64,000 nucleotides of DNA from Oceanospirillaceae bacterium (GTDB lineage: Bacteria > Pseudomonadota > Gammaproteobacteria > Pseudomonadales > Litoribrevibacteraceae): contig JADFAD010000001.1 of assembly GCA_015665455.1 (NCBI GenBank), positions 372,001-436,000 of the forward strand, in the 5' to 3' direction. Made by a program: the position numbers and the translations under genes. Below, piece after piece: positions 1-9,220 of the stretch. The notes beneath the pieces were generated by a model. The model was not told where the DNA came from. It searched no databases and saw only the letters and a list, made by a program, of their open reading frames with translations. The first letter of the stretch is position 1. Each line of letters starts with the position of its first letter.

Positions 1-1
1 T

Positions 2-583
2 TCGGGTTTAATAAATCACTTTCCCAAGTTGGCTTCTGGGGCAAAAGTACTTGTCCCTTTGTGTGGCAAGACTGTCGATATGATTTGGCTTGCGCAACAA
101 GGGTATCATGTTGTTGGTGTTGAGTTGTCAGAATTAGCAGCGCATGCATTCTTAGAAGAAAACCAGCTGACAGCCACAAGAAAGGATATTCAGTTAGAGG
201 GGCATTCTTTTGTCGTTTTTACCTGTGAAGCGTTGAGAATTGAGCTATACATTGGTGATTTCTTTAAATTCAATATTTCGGACTTTGATGGTATTTATGA
301 TCGAGCTGCATTAATTGCTTTGCCTGAAAATATGCGTTCAGAATATGTTCAGCGTTGCCGCAGCTTGTTGGCGGCCAAGTCTAAGGTTTTTGTGGTGAGT
401 ATTGAATATGACAAAACCATTGCTTCAGGCCCTCCGTTTTCCGTTGAGGAGCAAGAGATTGTTTCTCTTTGGGAAAGAGAGGCGCATTTATTGTCTGCTG
501 ACGATTTGATTGAACAGGAAAGTCGTTGGCGCGAGAAAGGCTTGACGAGTTTCATAGAAAAAGTTTGGTTATTGGAGTGTTAG
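2..583 (+). CDS. tpm: Thiopurine S-methyltransferase (5' end outside window)
   Basis: SAM-dependent methyltransferase of the TPMT family, which methylates thiols and, in bacteria, selenium or tellurium compounds in the cytoplasm. The reading frame is open from base 2, and the residues before the TTG at 29 (GLINHFPKLASG) continue the family alignment. The gene therefore starts left of the window and the TTG is not the start. The SAM-binding motif VLVPLCGK and the following DMIWLAQQGYHVVGVELSE are diagnostic. YDRAALIALP and the C-terminal segment ending EKVWLLEC also fit. About 193 residues are visible of a family length near 215-220, so some 25 residues are missing. It ends about 105 bp before miaE, on the same strand. 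Confidence 0.9.
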   Translation, partial: SGLINHFPKLASGAKVLVPLCGKTVDMIWLAQQGYHVVGVELSELAAHAFLEENQLTATRKDIQLEGHSFVVFTCEALRIELYIGDFFKFNISDFDGIYDRAALIALPENMRSEYVQRCRSLLAAKSKVFVVSIEYDKTIASGPPFSVEEQEIVSLWEREAHLLSADDLIEQESRWREKGLTSFIEKVWLLEC

Positions 584-689
584 TGCCTCTTTGCTGTTTC
601 GAGGGTATTTGCTTTGAATCAGTTGTGAGCGCGTTTAACTTGGTTATAATGCCAGCCTAAATTGACGTGATATTAGAAGTAGATTTTAG

Positions 690-1352
690 ATGCAGCAAGT
701 AGACCCTATCGCTCTTGAAGAACTTAAAGCTTTTTTACCTTGTGAGACACCTGATAGCTGGGTTAAAGAAGCCCTAAAGAACCAGGAAATGTTGTTGGTG
801 AATCATGCGTATTTAGAAAAGTGCGCAGCAAGGACAGCGTTGAATTTAATGTTCAGGCATCCGGATAAACCAGATTTGCTTCATAAAATGTCAAAATTGG
901 CGCGTGAAGAGCTTGTGCACTTCGAACAGGTGATGAAAATCATTAAAAAACGAGGCATAAAGTATAAGTCTCATAAACCTTCACGGTATGCCGTTTTGTT
1001 GGGTTCAGAGATTCGTAAGCAAGATCCAGAAAAGGTCATCGATACTTTGATTGTTGGTGCTTTAATCGAAGCTAGATCTTGTGAGCGATTCGATAAGTTG
1101 GCGCCTTTTTTAGATGAGGAGCTCCAAAAGTTTTACACGTCATTACTGAAGTCAGAAGCTCGTCATTATAAAGACTACATTACGCTTGCTGAAAAATACG
1201 CAAAGGAACCCATTGAAGAGCGCATTCGGTTTTTTACTGAGCTTGAAAAAGAAGCGATTGAAACACCAGACCCTTTATTCCGTTTTCATAGTGGTGTCCC
1301 AGTGAATGCTGTCCCAGTGAATACTGTCCCAACGAAGGAACCTGCTCAGTAG
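690..1352 (+). CDS. miaE: tRNA-(ms2io6A37) hydroxylase MiaE
   Basis: Non-haem diiron monooxygenase that hydroxylates the isopentenyl side chain of ms2i6A at tRNA position 37. The two E-x-x-H iron-ligand motifs are visible: EELVHFEQV around residue 75 and EARHYKDY around residue 155. ALIEARSCERF is another family signature. The four-helix ferritin-like core covers roughly residues 5-190. The length of 220 aa includes a short tail with three copies of a V-P-V/T motif, encoded by an imperfect 15-bp tandem repeat at 1296-1340 that is not part of the usual fold. The ATG at 690 is the first in frame and there is no strong Shine-Dalgarno. A hairpin just after the stop probably ends the transcript. 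Confidence 0.92.
   Translation: MQQVDPIALEELKAFLPCETPDSWVKEALKNQEMLLVNHAYLEKCAARTALNLMFRHPDKPDLLHKMSKLAREELVHFEQVMKIIKKRGIKYKSHKPSRYAVLLGSEIRKQDPEKVIDTLIVGALIEARSCERFDKLAPFLDEELQKFYTSLLKSEARHYKDYITLAEKYAKEPIEERIRFFTELEKEAIETPDPLFRFHSGVPVNAVPVNTVPTKEPAQ
1296..1340 (+). repeat. 15-bp tandem repeat inside the miaE 3' end
   Basis: Three consecutive 15-bp units: the first two differ at one base (gtcccagtgaatgct / gtcccagtgaatact) and the third is degenerate. They stay in frame and encode the repetitive C-terminal tail VPVNAVPVNTVPTKE of MiaE. Confidence 0.8.
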
Positions 1353-1407
1353 TACTTCTGAGTACTTCTAGAGCAGAGTAAAGGTCGATACCATTCTTTA
1401 CGTCATT

Positions 1408-1440
1408 AAAGCCTCTTATCGAGGCTTTGATATTATTTTT
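1408..1440 (+). terminator. Hairpin terminator after miaE
   Basis: Inverted repeat aaagcctc / gaggcttt (1408-1415 and 1421-1428) with a 5-nt loop, followed on the + strand by a T-rich run ending in ttttt. On the minus strand it overlaps the last codons of the convergent antiporter gene. Confidence 0.6.
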
Positions 1441-2987
1441 AAACTTTCTTCCGCGAAACCGGTACCTGCTTCTGCAAAGAAGTTGAATACGTGATTGATG
1501 CCGTAACTTTCCAGTTGTTCTTGTTCATCTGCGTATCTAGCAATACCCGCGATTGCGCCTGAATATTCGTTTAAGCGTAATTGTTCGGCGATATTTTGCA
1601 TGTCGTCAATGGAGGGGAGGGCAAGCATGACGAGTTTGACTTTGTCTAAGTTAATGTTGTCCCAGAAATCTGCATCTTCCGCATCGCCGAGTACGGCGGG
1701 AAGCCCTTTATTGGTTAGGTGTTTTACTGTCACGTTATCCGCGTCAATGCCACAAACCTTTTCTCCAATCTCAGCGTGAAGTGCTTTGTAAGCCCCTTGA
1801 CCTACACGACCTAACCCAATCACGAACACTTCTGCGTTCGGTGGCTGACAAAAAATATCTCGATTTAGTCGTTGGTTTTTCTCGAACAGTCTTATGTAAT
1901 GCTTATTTTTAGCATAAAACGTATGAGCGCCTTTGTAGGAAATACTGGTGATTACAAAGGAAATGGAGACAGCGAGGGCGATGATCACTAACCAGTTATT
2001 ATCGAGCCAGCCAGTACTAACGCTGAGTACCATAACGATTAAGCCGAACTCACTGAAGTTCATTAGTGATAAGCCTGTTAAATATGAGGTTCTGCCTCTT
2101 AATTTCAGTGTGGTTAATAAGCCAAAATAAAGAACCGCTTTAAAAATTAATAACAGGCTGATGGCGACAGCAATAAAGAACATGTCGAGTGTTGGTAATG
2201 CGGTAAATCCGATGGTTAGGAAGAACCCAATTAAGAAAAGGTCTTTGAAGCTAAGTAAGGATTTTGCTAATTCTCCTGCTTTGCGATGGTTGGCGAGCAA
2301 AGCTCCGAAGATAAGGGCGCCAAGGTCGCCTTTCATACCGACTAATTCAAATAGCTCATAGCCGCCGAAAGCAAGTAAAAAGCCTGTGAGAGGCAGCATC
2401 TCTCCATGCCCTGATCGATCAAGTAGTCTGTTCAGTAGAGGGCGTGAAAATATCAGTAATAGTAGGGCTAAAGCCCAAATACTCGGTAGTTGACCCTTTG
2501 CAAAAACTAAAAATAAAACGGCAGCAAGGTCTTGAATGACCAGTATTCCAATAGCCAGCTTGCCATGACGGGTTTTCATTTCTCCACTTTCTTCAAGGAG
2601 CTTTACCACGCAGACGGTGCTGCTAAAGCTCAGAGCAAAAGCAATGATGGCTGCAGATTGTATGGTTAGATCGCTGAAGTAAGGCAGGGCAGTGGCGGAT
2701 AGAAGAGTAATGATGCCTGTTAGTGCGCTGACCCAGATGGCCATGTGGAATAACGTCCCACCCCAAACTTCAATTCGGGTTAGATCTTTGATTTGTACCT
2801 TCAAGCCAATGGTAAAAAGTAGAAGAAGGACGCCGTATTTTCCGAGCGCGTAGAGGAGATCATCTGCTTCGAAACCGTAGGCGTGTAAACCGAATCCTGC
2901 GATTAAATAGCCAATCAAAGGAGGAAAACCGAGCTGCTTTATTCCAAACCCAAAAATATAGGCAATTAATATCCAGATGAAATCCAT
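1416..2987 (-). CDS. Kef-type cation:proton antiporter with TrkA-N domain (CPA2 family)
   Basis: Inner-membrane monovalent cation/proton antiporter. Residues 1-370 form about 12 hydrophobic segments of the Na+/H+ exchanger fold, including the conserved LSFSSTVCVVKLLEE region. From about residue 385 a Rossmann TrkA-N/RCK domain begins (EVFVIGLGRVGQGAYKAL), expected to bind nucleotide and gate transport. At 523 aa it is shorter than E. coli KefB/KefC (about 600) and closer to YbaL, with no obvious TrkA-C domain. It is transcribed alone, convergent with miaE. Potassium efflux under electrophile or osmotic stress is the family role. The ion and the exact subfamily cannot be told from the sequence, so no symbol is given. 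Confidence 0.88.
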   Translation of the reverse strand: MDFIWILIAYIFGFGIKQLGFPPLIGYLIAGFGLHAYGFEADDLLYALGKYGVLLLLFTIGLKVQIKDLTRIEVWGGTLFHMAIWVSALTGIITLLSATALPYFSDLTIQSAAIIAFALSFSSTVCVVKLLEESGEMKTRHGKLAIGILVIQDLAAVLFLVFAKGQLPSIWALALLLLIFSRPLLNRLLDRSGHGEMLPLTGFLLAFGGYELFELVGMKGDLGALIFGALLANHRKAGELAKSLLSFKDLFLIGFFLTIGFTALPTLDMFFIAVAISLLLIFKAVLYFGLLTTLKLRGRTSYLTGLSLMNFSEFGLIVMVLSVSTGWLDNNWLVIIALAVSISFVITSISYKGAHTFYAKNKHYIRLFEKNQRLNRDIFCQPPNAEVFVIGLGRVGQGAYKALHAEIGEKVCGIDADNVTVKHLTNKGLPAVLGDAEDADFWDNINLDKVKLVMLALPSIDDMQNIAEQLRLNEYSGAIAGIARYADEQEQLESYGINHVFNFFAEAGTGFAEESLKIISKPR

Positions 2988-3056
2988 AAGTTTGCTCTAA
3001 GCTGAATTGATTAAAATGTTCTTTATAAGCTGGTCTTGTGAGTATTGCAGAATCTG

Positions 3057-3806
3057 TTATTTAAGCGATTGATCAATATCAAAATCATTGAGAGAAAACG
3101 TTCCCTTGTTAAACTCTAGATACCAGCCCTTCTTATCCCAATCACCTAAGACGATGCGCTCTGCATTAGCAGAATGAAGTGCCATGGCTATCTCAGGCAT
3201 GGCATGCCTGAATGGCCTGTGAGTATGGCCATGTATAATCAATGGGATGTTGTTATCAAGCATTGTTTGTTCAATAGTTTCAGTTGTGACATCGAGAACG
3301 CTGTAATCTTGAACGGTTCTGTTCTTGCTGTTCTCTCGTAATTTTTTCCCTATATTACCTCGAACTTTTTTGGGTAGTTTAAGAAAAAACCACTGTATTA
3401 CCGGGTTGTGAACAACACGTCTGTATTTTTGATATTTCTCATCACTGGTACACCAGATGTCACCATGAGATAGAAGTGAGGGGATGAGGCCAAGGCGAAT
3501 GGGGTGGGGATCTTTTAAAAGCGTAACATTTGCAATGGAGCAAAAGTACTTTCCAATTAAAAAATCTCGATTTCCATGCATGAAGTAAGCGGTTACTTGC
3601 TTCTCTTTGAGAGAGCCTAGCTTAGTGGCTACTTCTTTTTGAAAGTCGGTCATTAGGTCATCTCCGACCCAAACTTCAAAAAAGTCACCAAGAATGTATA
3701 GCGTATCTTTGGGCTGGACTTTATCATCCAAGAACTGAAAAAACGCCCGGGTTAAGTCCGGGCGTCCTTCTTGCAGATGTAAGTCTGAAATAAACAGCGT
3801 GGTCAT
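3057..3806 (-). CDS. lpxH: UDP-2,3-diacylglucosamine diphosphatase LpxH
   Basis: Lipid A biosynthesis enzyme that hydrolyses UDP-2,3-diacylglucosamine to lipid X and UMP at the inner face of the inner membrane. Metallophosphoesterase motifs are clear from the N-terminus: DLHL, GDFFEVWVGDD, GNRDF, SHGD and near the C-terminus HGHTHRP. I chose the ATG at 3806 (MTTLFISDLHL), which puts DLHL at the family position. A longer frame up to 3845 would add 13 unrelated residues and overlap the ppiB coding region. The gene follows ppiB by 10 bp, so the two are probably one transcript (ppiB-lpxH), an arrangement known in gammaproteobacteria. Length 249 aa, normal for the family. Confidence 0.94.
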   Translation of the reverse strand: MTTLFISDLHLQEGRPDLTRAFFQFLDDKVQPKDTLYILGDFFEVWVGDDLMTDFQKEVATKLGSLKEKQVTAYFMHGNRDFLIGKYFCSIANVTLLKDPHPIRLGLIPSLLSHGDIWCTSDEKYQKYRRVVHNPVIQWFFLKLPKKVRGNIGKKLRENSKNRTVQDYSVLDVTTETIEQTMLDNNIPLIIHGHTHRPFRHAMPEIAMALHSANAERIVLGDWDKKGWYLEFNKGTFSLNDFDIDQSLK

Positions 3807-3816
3807 ATAGGAGTGA

Positions 3817-4314
3817 TTACTCTTCGATGATCTCTGCTTTCTCAATAACTACAGGCTCAGCTGGTACATCTTGGAAGCCTTTAGTCATGGTAGTCGATAC
3901 TTTCTTGATCTTATTAACGATGTCCATGCCTTCGGTTACTTTACCGAATACAGCGTAACCCCAGCCTTCCATTGTTTCTGCAGTGTGATCAAGGAACGTA
4001 TTATCTGAAACGTTAATGAAGAATTGAGCAGAAGCTGAATGCGGCTCCATCGTACGTGCCATAGCAATTGTGCCAGTCATGTTGCTTAAGCCGTTGTTTG
4101 CTTCGTTCTTAATGGATTCATTGGTTGTTTTTTCATTCATGTCGGCATCAAAACCACCGCCTTGAACCATGAAACCATCGATAACACGGTGGAAAATTAC
4201 ACCATCATAGAAGCCGCTTTTTACGTACTCTTCAAAATTCTTAGCGGTATTTGGTGCCTTCTCGTTATCCAATTGAATATCGATGTTACCAAAATTAGTG
4301 GTCAGACGGATCAT
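3817..4314 (-). CDS. ppiB: Cytoplasmic peptidyl-prolyl cis-trans isomerase B (cyclophilin)
   Basis: Cyclophilin-type prolyl isomerase assisting protein folding. Core motifs visible: [13 protein letters not shown] with the catalytic Arg, then [11 protein letters not shown] and [15 protein letters not shown]. No signal peptide, so cytoplasmic PpiB rather than periplasmic PpiA. The ATG at 4314 (MIRLTTNFG) matches the family N-terminus and has a GAGG Shine-Dalgarno about 6 nt upstream; the in-frame ATG at 4326 would add four residues. Length 165 aa. It is divergent from glnS, with a shared intergenic region of about 165 bp, and probably co-transcribed with lpxH. Confidence 0.94.
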   Translation of the reverse strand: MIRLTTNFGNIDIQLDNEKAPNTAKNFEEYVKSGFYDGVIFHRVIDGFMVQGGGFDADMNEKTTNESIKNEANNGLSNMTGTIAMARTMEPHSASAQFFINVSDNTFLDHTAETMEGWGYAVFGKVTEGMDIVNKIKKVSTTMTKGFQDVPAEPVVIEKAEIIEE

Positions 4315-4479
4315 GGGTAGCCTCATGCCTAGTTAAAATATAAAGTTAAATTAAAAATACAAAGAATCAACCGTCCATTTAATGGATCGGTAGCACTAAC
4401 CTGTGCTCAGGGGTACAATGATACGATTTTGAGCGCTTTAAAAAAACACGTTTGTTAGTAAGGATAGTGAATTTTAGAT

Positions 4480-6150
4480 ATGACAGCTTCTGAGGCACCA
4501 ACCACCCCAAGTAATTTTATTCGTCAAATCGTTGATAAAGACTTAGCATCAGGTAAGCACAATCAGGTTGTGACTCGTTTCCCTCCAGAGCCGAATGGCT
4601 ATCTTCATGTGGGTCATGCCAAATCTATTTGCCTGAATTTTGGCATTGCTAAATCATATCAAGGCATTTGTAATCTTCGTTTCGATGATACCAACCCTGA
4701 AAAAGAAAATCCCGAGTATATTGAATCCATTCGGTCTGATGTGGAGTGGTTGGGCTTTCAGTGGGATGAGGAGATTAAGTTTTCTTCCAGTTATTTTGAT
4801 GCTCTATACGGTTATGCAGTTGAGTTGATCGAATCTGGCAAAGCGTATGTTTGTGAATTAACGCCTGAAGAATCGAGAGCCTATCGTGGAAACTTAACAG
4901 AGCCAGGTAAAGATAGCCCTTATCGCAGTCGTACGCCCGAAGAGAATTTAGACTTGTTTGAGCGCATGCGCAAAGGTGAGTTTGAAGAAGGTAAAATGGT
5001 GCTGCGTGCAAAGATTGATATGGCATCGCCTAACATGAACATGCGCGACCCTATTATTTATCGTATACGCTTTGCTGAGCATCATCAGACAGGTGATAAG
5101 TGGTGCATATATCCTATGTACGATTTTACTCACCCTATTTCGGATGCTCTGGAAGGCATTACTCACTCTTTATGTACTTTGGAATTTGAAGACCATCGCC
5201 CGTTTTATGACTGGCTGTTGGATAATATTTCATTAGAGTGCCACCCTCAGCAGATTGAATTTGCTCGTTTGCAGCTGAACTATTCAGTGACGAGTAAGCG
5301 TAAGTTGAAGCAGTTGGTGGATGAAGGGCACGTTTCTTCGTGGGATGATCCGCGTATGCCGACCATTTCGGGAATGAGGCGTCGTGGTTATACCGCCGCT
5401 GCCATAAGAAATTTTTGTGACTCAATCGGGGTTGCTAAAGCGAACAGTACTGTTGATGTAGCGATGCTTGAGGCATCAATACGTGACGACTTGAATGAAT
5501 ACTCGCCGAGAGCTATGTGTGTTTTAAACCCTGTTAAAATTACAATAGTTAATTACCCAGAAGGTCAGGTAGAGAAAATTACAGCGCCTAGGCATCCTCA
5601 GAAAGAAATGGGTGAAAGGGTGATGCCTTTTTCTCGTGAGATCTTAATTGATAAAGAAGATTTCCGTGAAGAGGCGAATAAGAAATTTAAACGTCTGGTT
5701 TTGGGTAAAGAAGTTCGTTTACGTAATGCGTATGTCATTCGGGCAGATGAAGTTATTAAAGACGAGTCGGGTGAAGTTATTGAGATTCGTTGCACTTATG
5801 ATCCAGAAACGTTAGGTAAAAACCCTGCCGATGGCCGAAAAGTAAAAGGTGTTATTCACTGGGTATCGGAGTCTGAATCATTGCCAGTCGAAGTTCGTCT
5901 TTATGATCGCTTGTTTCTTGATGAGAATCCGGACGGGAATAAAGAGAAAAGCTTTTTAGAGCTGATCAATCCAAATGCGTTGAGTGTTCTCAAGGATGCG
6001 CGTGTTGAGCCAAGTGTTGCATTGGCTGATTCTGAACAGGGTTTCCAGTTTGAGAGAGAGGGGTATTTTTGTATTGATCGATATGAAAGCAGCCCTGAAA
6101 AGCTAGTAATGAATAAGACCATTGGTTTAAGAGATACTTGGGCTAATTAG
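4480..6150 (+). CDS. glnS: Glutaminyl-tRNA synthetase
   Basis: Class I aminoacyl-tRNA synthetase charging tRNA-Gln. The HIGH-type motif [15 protein letters not shown] is at residues 34-48 and the KMSKS-type motif VTSKRK around residue 270. The catalytic domain spans about 25-335 and the two anticodon-binding beta barrels follow to the C-terminus. Length 556 aa, close to E. coli GlnS. The [23 protein letters not shown] stretch, read in parts, is typical of GlnRS rather than bacterial GluRS. A bidirectional terminator follows. Its presence places the organism among bacteria with direct Gln-tRNA charging, as expected for Gammaproteobacteria. Confidence 0.97.
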   Translation: MTASEAPTTPSNFIRQIVDKDLASGKHNQVVTRFPPEPNGYLHVGHAKSICLNFGIAKSYQGICNLRFDDTNPEKENPEYIESIRSDVEWLGFQWDEEIKFSSSYFDALYGYAVELIESGKAYVCELTPEESRAYRGNLTEPGKDSPYRSRTPEENLDLFERMRKGEFEEGKMVLRAKIDMASPNMNMRDPIIYRIRFAEHHQTGDKWCIYPMYDFTHPISDALEGITHSLCTLEFEDHRPFYDWLLDNISLECHPQQIEFARLQLNYSVTSKRKLKQLVDEGHVSSWDDPRMPTISGMRRRGYTAAAIRNFCDSIGVAKANSTVDVAMLEASIRDDLNEYSPRAMCVLNPVKITIVNYPEGQVEKITAPRHPQKEMGERVMPFSREILIDKEDFREEANKKFKRLVLGKEVRLRNAYVIRADEVIKDESGEVIEIRCTYDPETLGKNPADGRKVKGVIHWVSESESLPVEVRLYDRLFLDENPDGNKEKSFLELINPNALSVLKDARVEPSVALADSEQGFQFEREGYFCIDRYESSPEKLVMNKTIGLRDTWAN

Positions 6151-6187
6151 GGCGTAGTTTCTTAGAGATCAAACTCTAAATATTAGC

Positions 6188-6219
6188 CAAAAAAAACCGG
6201 CCTAAAAGCCGGTTTTTTT
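6188..6219. terminator. Bidirectional terminator between glnS and folD
   Basis: Strong hairpin accggc / gccggt with a short loop, flanked by A-run on the left and T-run on the right. It can end transcription from glnS (+) and folD (-). Confidence 0.9.
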
Positions 6220-6238
6220 ATTTCGAAGTCTCTGTGCG

Positions 6239-7096
6239 TTACTTGTCGTGAAGGTTCTCGCAGGCAAAAAGAGTATTTTCCATTAGGGTTGCAACTGTCA
6301 TTGGGCCTACGCCACCTGGAACCGGTGTTATCCATGCGGCTTTTTTAGAAGCTTCTTCGAAACCAACATCGCCAACCAATTTACCTGATTCAAGTCTGTT
6401 GATGCCTACGTCAATCACGATACAGCCTTCAGGAATCCATTCGCCTTTAACTAAATCAGGCTTACCTGCAGCTGCAATAATAATGTCTGCTTGAGCAAGA
6501 TGACCCGGTAGGTCTTTAGTGAAGCGATGTGTTGTAGTCACTGTGCAGCCTTTAATGAGAAGCTCTAGTCCCATTGGGCGGCCAACAATGTTTGAAGCGC
6601 CTACGATCACTGCGTGCTTTCCATGAAGATCAATGCCTGTTGATTCAAGTAATGTGATTACGCCTTTTGGTGTGCAAGGGCGTAAAACAGGTAAACGTTG
6701 GGCTAATCGACCTAAATTGTATGGGTGGAAACCATCAACGTCTTTGTCTGGCTTAATTCGTTCAAGCAGGCCGTCCGCTTCTAAGTGAGCAGGTAATGGC
6801 AGTTGAACTAAGATACCGTCAATTGTTTCATCAGCATTCAGTTCGTCGATTAGCTCTTCAAGAGATTCTTGTGATGTGTTCTCTGGGAGGTCAAAGGACT
6901 TAGATAGAAAGCCGACTTGCTGACAAGATTTACGTTTATGTGCTACATAAACTTGCGAAGCAGGATTCCCTCCAACGAGTACGACAGCAAGACCTGGGGC
7001 TCTCTTACCTTGTTCTGCACGTTTAGCTACACGTACCGCTATCTCTTCTTTGATGTTTTCAGAGATTTTTTTACCGTCGATTAATTGAGCTGTCAT
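6239..7096 (-). CDS. folD: Bifunctional methylenetetrahydrofolate dehydrogenase/cyclohydrolase FolD
   Basis: Interconverts 5,10-methylene-THF and 10-formyl-THF with NADP+, supplying one-carbon units for purines and formyl-Met-tRNA. Seen in the sequence: the substrate-domain motif [14 protein letters not shown] with the catalytic Tyr and Lys, [23 protein letters not shown], the NADP-binding [14 protein letters not shown], and the C-terminal [19 protein letters not shown]. Length 285 aa is typical. Starts at ATG 7096 with a GAGGGG stretch upstream. Single gene, convergent with glnS. Confidence 0.96.
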   Translation of the reverse strand: MTAQLIDGKKISENIKEEIAVRVAKRAEQGKRAPGLAVVLVGGNPASQVYVAHKRKSCQQVGFLSKSFDLPENTSQESLEELIDELNADETIDGILVQLPLPAHLEADGLLERIKPDKDVDGFHPYNLGRLAQRLPVLRPCTPKGVITLLESTGIDLHGKHAVIVGASNIVGRPMGLELLIKGCTVTTTHRFTKDLPGHLAQADIIIAAAGKPDLVKGEWIPEGCIVIDVGINRLESGKLVGDVGFEEASKKAAWITPVPGGVGPMTVATLMENTLFACENLHDK

Positions 7097-7268
7097 GGTG
7101 TTTTGATACCCCTCGGGTTTGAGAGTCCTGCAATCGTAATCCTAAATGGCTAGAACTTAGGGCGCAGGGCCTTGAAAAATTGCGCGCATTTTCTCATGAC
7201 CTTTACTTTAGAGCAAAAAGTAATTTGGTCTTTTGGGAATAATTTCTTTTATTAATATAAATTAGAGG

Positions 7269-7296
7269 TTGACCGAAATAAAAAGCTGATTATAAT
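7269..7296 (+). promoter_or_regulatory. Sigma70 promoter for the tRNA-Arg/tRNA-Leu pair
   Basis: TTGACC (7269-7274) and TATAAT (7291-7296) are separated by 16 bp, about 18 bp before the first base of tRNA-Arg. This is a strong consensus promoter. Confidence 0.75.
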
Positions 7297-7314
7297 CTGC
7301 CTCCATCTTGAGTT

Positions 7315-7391
7315 GGGGGTGTAGCTCAGCTGGATAGAGCAACGGCCTTCTAAGCCGTAGGTCGCGGGTTCGACTCCTGCCACCCTCGCCA
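7315..7391 (+). tRNA. tRNA-Arg (anticodon TCT)
   Basis: 77-nt cloverleaf with CCA encoded. The 7-bp acceptor stem GGGGGTG pairs with CACCCTC (one G-U), the D-arm TAGCTCAGCTGGATAGAGC is normal, the anticodon loop is CTTCTAA giving TCT, and the T-arm GCGGG-TTCGACT-CCTGC is normal. Confidence 0.95.
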
Positions 7392-7425
7392 TACTCAAGG
7401 TTCAGCTATTGTCATAATAGCGTTT

Positions 7426-7510
7426 GCGGGAGTGGTGAAATTGGTAGACACGCTGGATTTAGGTTCCAGTGCTTCACGGCGTGAGAGTTCGAGTCTCTCC
7501 TTCCGCACCA
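7426..7510 (+). tRNA. tRNA-Leu (anticodon TAG)
   Basis: 85-nt class II tRNA with a long variable arm and encoded CCA. The acceptor GCGGGAG pairs with CTTCCGC, the anticodon stem CTGGA/TCCAG encloses TTTAGGT (anticodon TAG), and the T-arm GAGAG-TTCGAGT-CTCTC is normal. Starts 34 bp after tRNA-Arg, probably on the same transcript. Confidence 0.95.
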
Positions 7511-7732
7511 TTTAATTTTAATTCTTAATTTCAATTCTATATTTCGAAAAATCATCTCTGTAGTTGAATGCTGCAGTTTCATTGTTATTCCTTGTGTTGC
7601 CAAACTAATATTTCTCTTGATTACTTGAGCATCAATCCTTAAAGTAGCGGTTTATTTTTTGCCGTGCTGATGCTGGATCGTGCATCAATATATTGGCGTC
7701 ACTACGAATTTAGTAAAGTTTGAGGAAGTTCC

Positions 7733-9043
7733 ATGCAAGTTTCTGTTGAAACAACATCTGGCCTAGAGCGCAAAATGACTGTTGAAGTCCCTTCTGATCG
7801 TATCGATTCAGAAGTTAGTAACCGTCTAAAAGACACAGCAAAGCGCGTTCGTATTGACGGTTTCCGCCCTGGTAAAGTTCCAATGAGCGAAGTTAAGCGT
7901 CGTTACGGTATGGGTGCTCGCCAGGAAGTTCTAAGTGAATTAATGCGTTCTACTTATTTTGAAGCGGTTACGCAAGAGAAATTGAACCCAGCAGGTGCTC
8001 CTTCGATTGAGCCTGTAGAAGCTTCTGAAGAAGGTAAGTTTTCTTATGTTGCGACATTTGAAGTTTACCCAGTAATCGAGCCTAAAGGTTTAGAAGCAAT
8101 TGAAGTAGTTCGTCCAGTTGTTGAAATTAAAGACGAAGACGTTTCTGAAATGATCGATATTCTTCGTAAGCAACAAGCTAGCTGGGAAGAAGTGGATCGT
8201 GCGGCTGCAGATGCAGACCAAGTAACGATCGATTATGTTGGAACTAAAGACGGTGAAGAGTTTGAAGGCGGTAAAGCTGAAAACGCTCCTCTTGTTTTAG
8301 GTTCTAATAGCTTCATTCCTGGTTTCGAAGAAGGTCTTGTTGGCGCTAAAGCAGGTGATGAGAAGGTTCTTGACCTTACTTTCCCTGAAGATTACGGCAA
8401 CAAAGATCTAGCTGGTGCAGCTGTACAGTTTACAGTAAACCTTAAGGCTGTTGCTGAGCAGAAGCTTGCTGAGTTGAATGAAGAGTTCTATGAGCGTTTT
8501 GGTGTTCAGGACAACTCTGAAGAGTCTTTCCGTGCTGAAGTTACTAAGAACATGGGTCGTGAGCTTTCTCAAGCGATTAAGAATAAAGTTAAGACTCAAG
8601 TAATGGATGGTTTGGTTGAGCAGAACGAAACTGAGATTCCAGCTTCTTTGGTCAATGAAGAAATTGATCGTATGCGTGAGCAGGCAGTTCAGCAGTTTGG
8701 TGGTGGTGCTCAGGGTTTTGATCCTAAGACACTTCCAGCTGAAATGTTCCAAGATCAGGCTAAGAAGCGTGTTCATGTTGGTTTAGTTGTAGCTGAAATT
8801 ATTAAAACTAATGAATTAACTGCTGATGATCAGAAAGTAGATGAGATGCTTCAGGAAATGGCATCTGTTTATCAGGAACCACAGCAAGTAATTGATTGGT
8901 ACAAGAATAACCCTGAGCAATTAAATCAGCTTAAAGCGGTAGTTCTTGAAGAGCAGGTTGTTGAAAATGTTCTTGCTGCTGCAAAAGTAGAAGACAAGAA
9001 TATGGGCTATCAGGAAGCAGTTAAACCTGAAGGCCAAGCTTAA
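7733..9043 (+). CDS. tig: Trigger factor, ribosome-associated chaperone
   Basis: Binds at the ribosome exit tunnel and shields nascent chains. The ribosome-docking signature GFRPGKVPMSEVKRRYG is at about residues 43-60. The FKBP-like isomerase domain covers about 150-245 (DQVTIDYVGTKDGEEFEGG, FIPGFEEGLVG). The C-terminal chaperone arms follow, rich in helix. Length 436 aa is typical. A GAGGAAG Shine-Dalgarno precedes the ATG. It heads the conserved tig-clpP-clpX-lon-hupB order, and a strong terminator separates it from clpP. Confidence 0.97.
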   Translation: MQVSVETTSGLERKMTVEVPSDRIDSEVSNRLKDTAKRVRIDGFRPGKVPMSEVKRRYGMGARQEVLSELMRSTYFEAVTQEKLNPAGAPSIEPVEASEEGKFSYVATFEVYPVIEPKGLEAIEVVRPVVEIKDEDVSEMIDILRKQQASWEEVDRAAADADQVTIDYVGTKDGEEFEGGKAENAPLVLGSNSFIPGFEEGLVGAKAGDEKVLDLTFPEDYGNKDLAGAAVQFTVNLKAVAEQKLAELNEEFYERFGVQDNSEESFRAEVTKNMGRELSQAIKNKVKTQVMDGLVEQNETEIPASLVNEEIDRMREQAVQQFGGGAQGFDPKTLPAEMFQDQAKKRVHVGLVVAEIIKTNELTADDQKVDEMLQEMASVYQEPQQVIDWYKNNPEQLNQLKAVVLEEQVVENVLAAAKVEDKNMGYQEAVKPEGQA

Positions 9044-9073
9044 TCCTGAACACACTGTTTAGAGATTAATTCA

Positions 9074-9124
9074 ATAGCACCTGTCGCGAGTGGTTCCATT
9101 CGGCAACGACAGGTGCTATTTTTG
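9074..9124 (+). terminator. Rho-independent terminator after tig
   Basis: 13-bp inverted repeat atagcacctgtcg / cgacaggtgctat followed by a T-run. The long loop suggests a tall, imperfect hairpin. Confidence 0.85.
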
Positions 9125-9220
9125 TATCAGAATATACAATTAAAACTAAAAGTCTGATTTTGCTTAGATTTTGAGCAGTTTTTCAGGGAAATCCGTAAAT
9201 CTTTAGGGAGTGGACAGTTA

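Noticed and set aside
4775-5425. Minus-strand ORFs inside glnS
   Set aside because: Shadows of a secure glnS coding frame.
7412-7603. Minus-strand ORF covering tRNA-Leu
   Set aside because: Antisense to a tRNA gene; a common false ORF.
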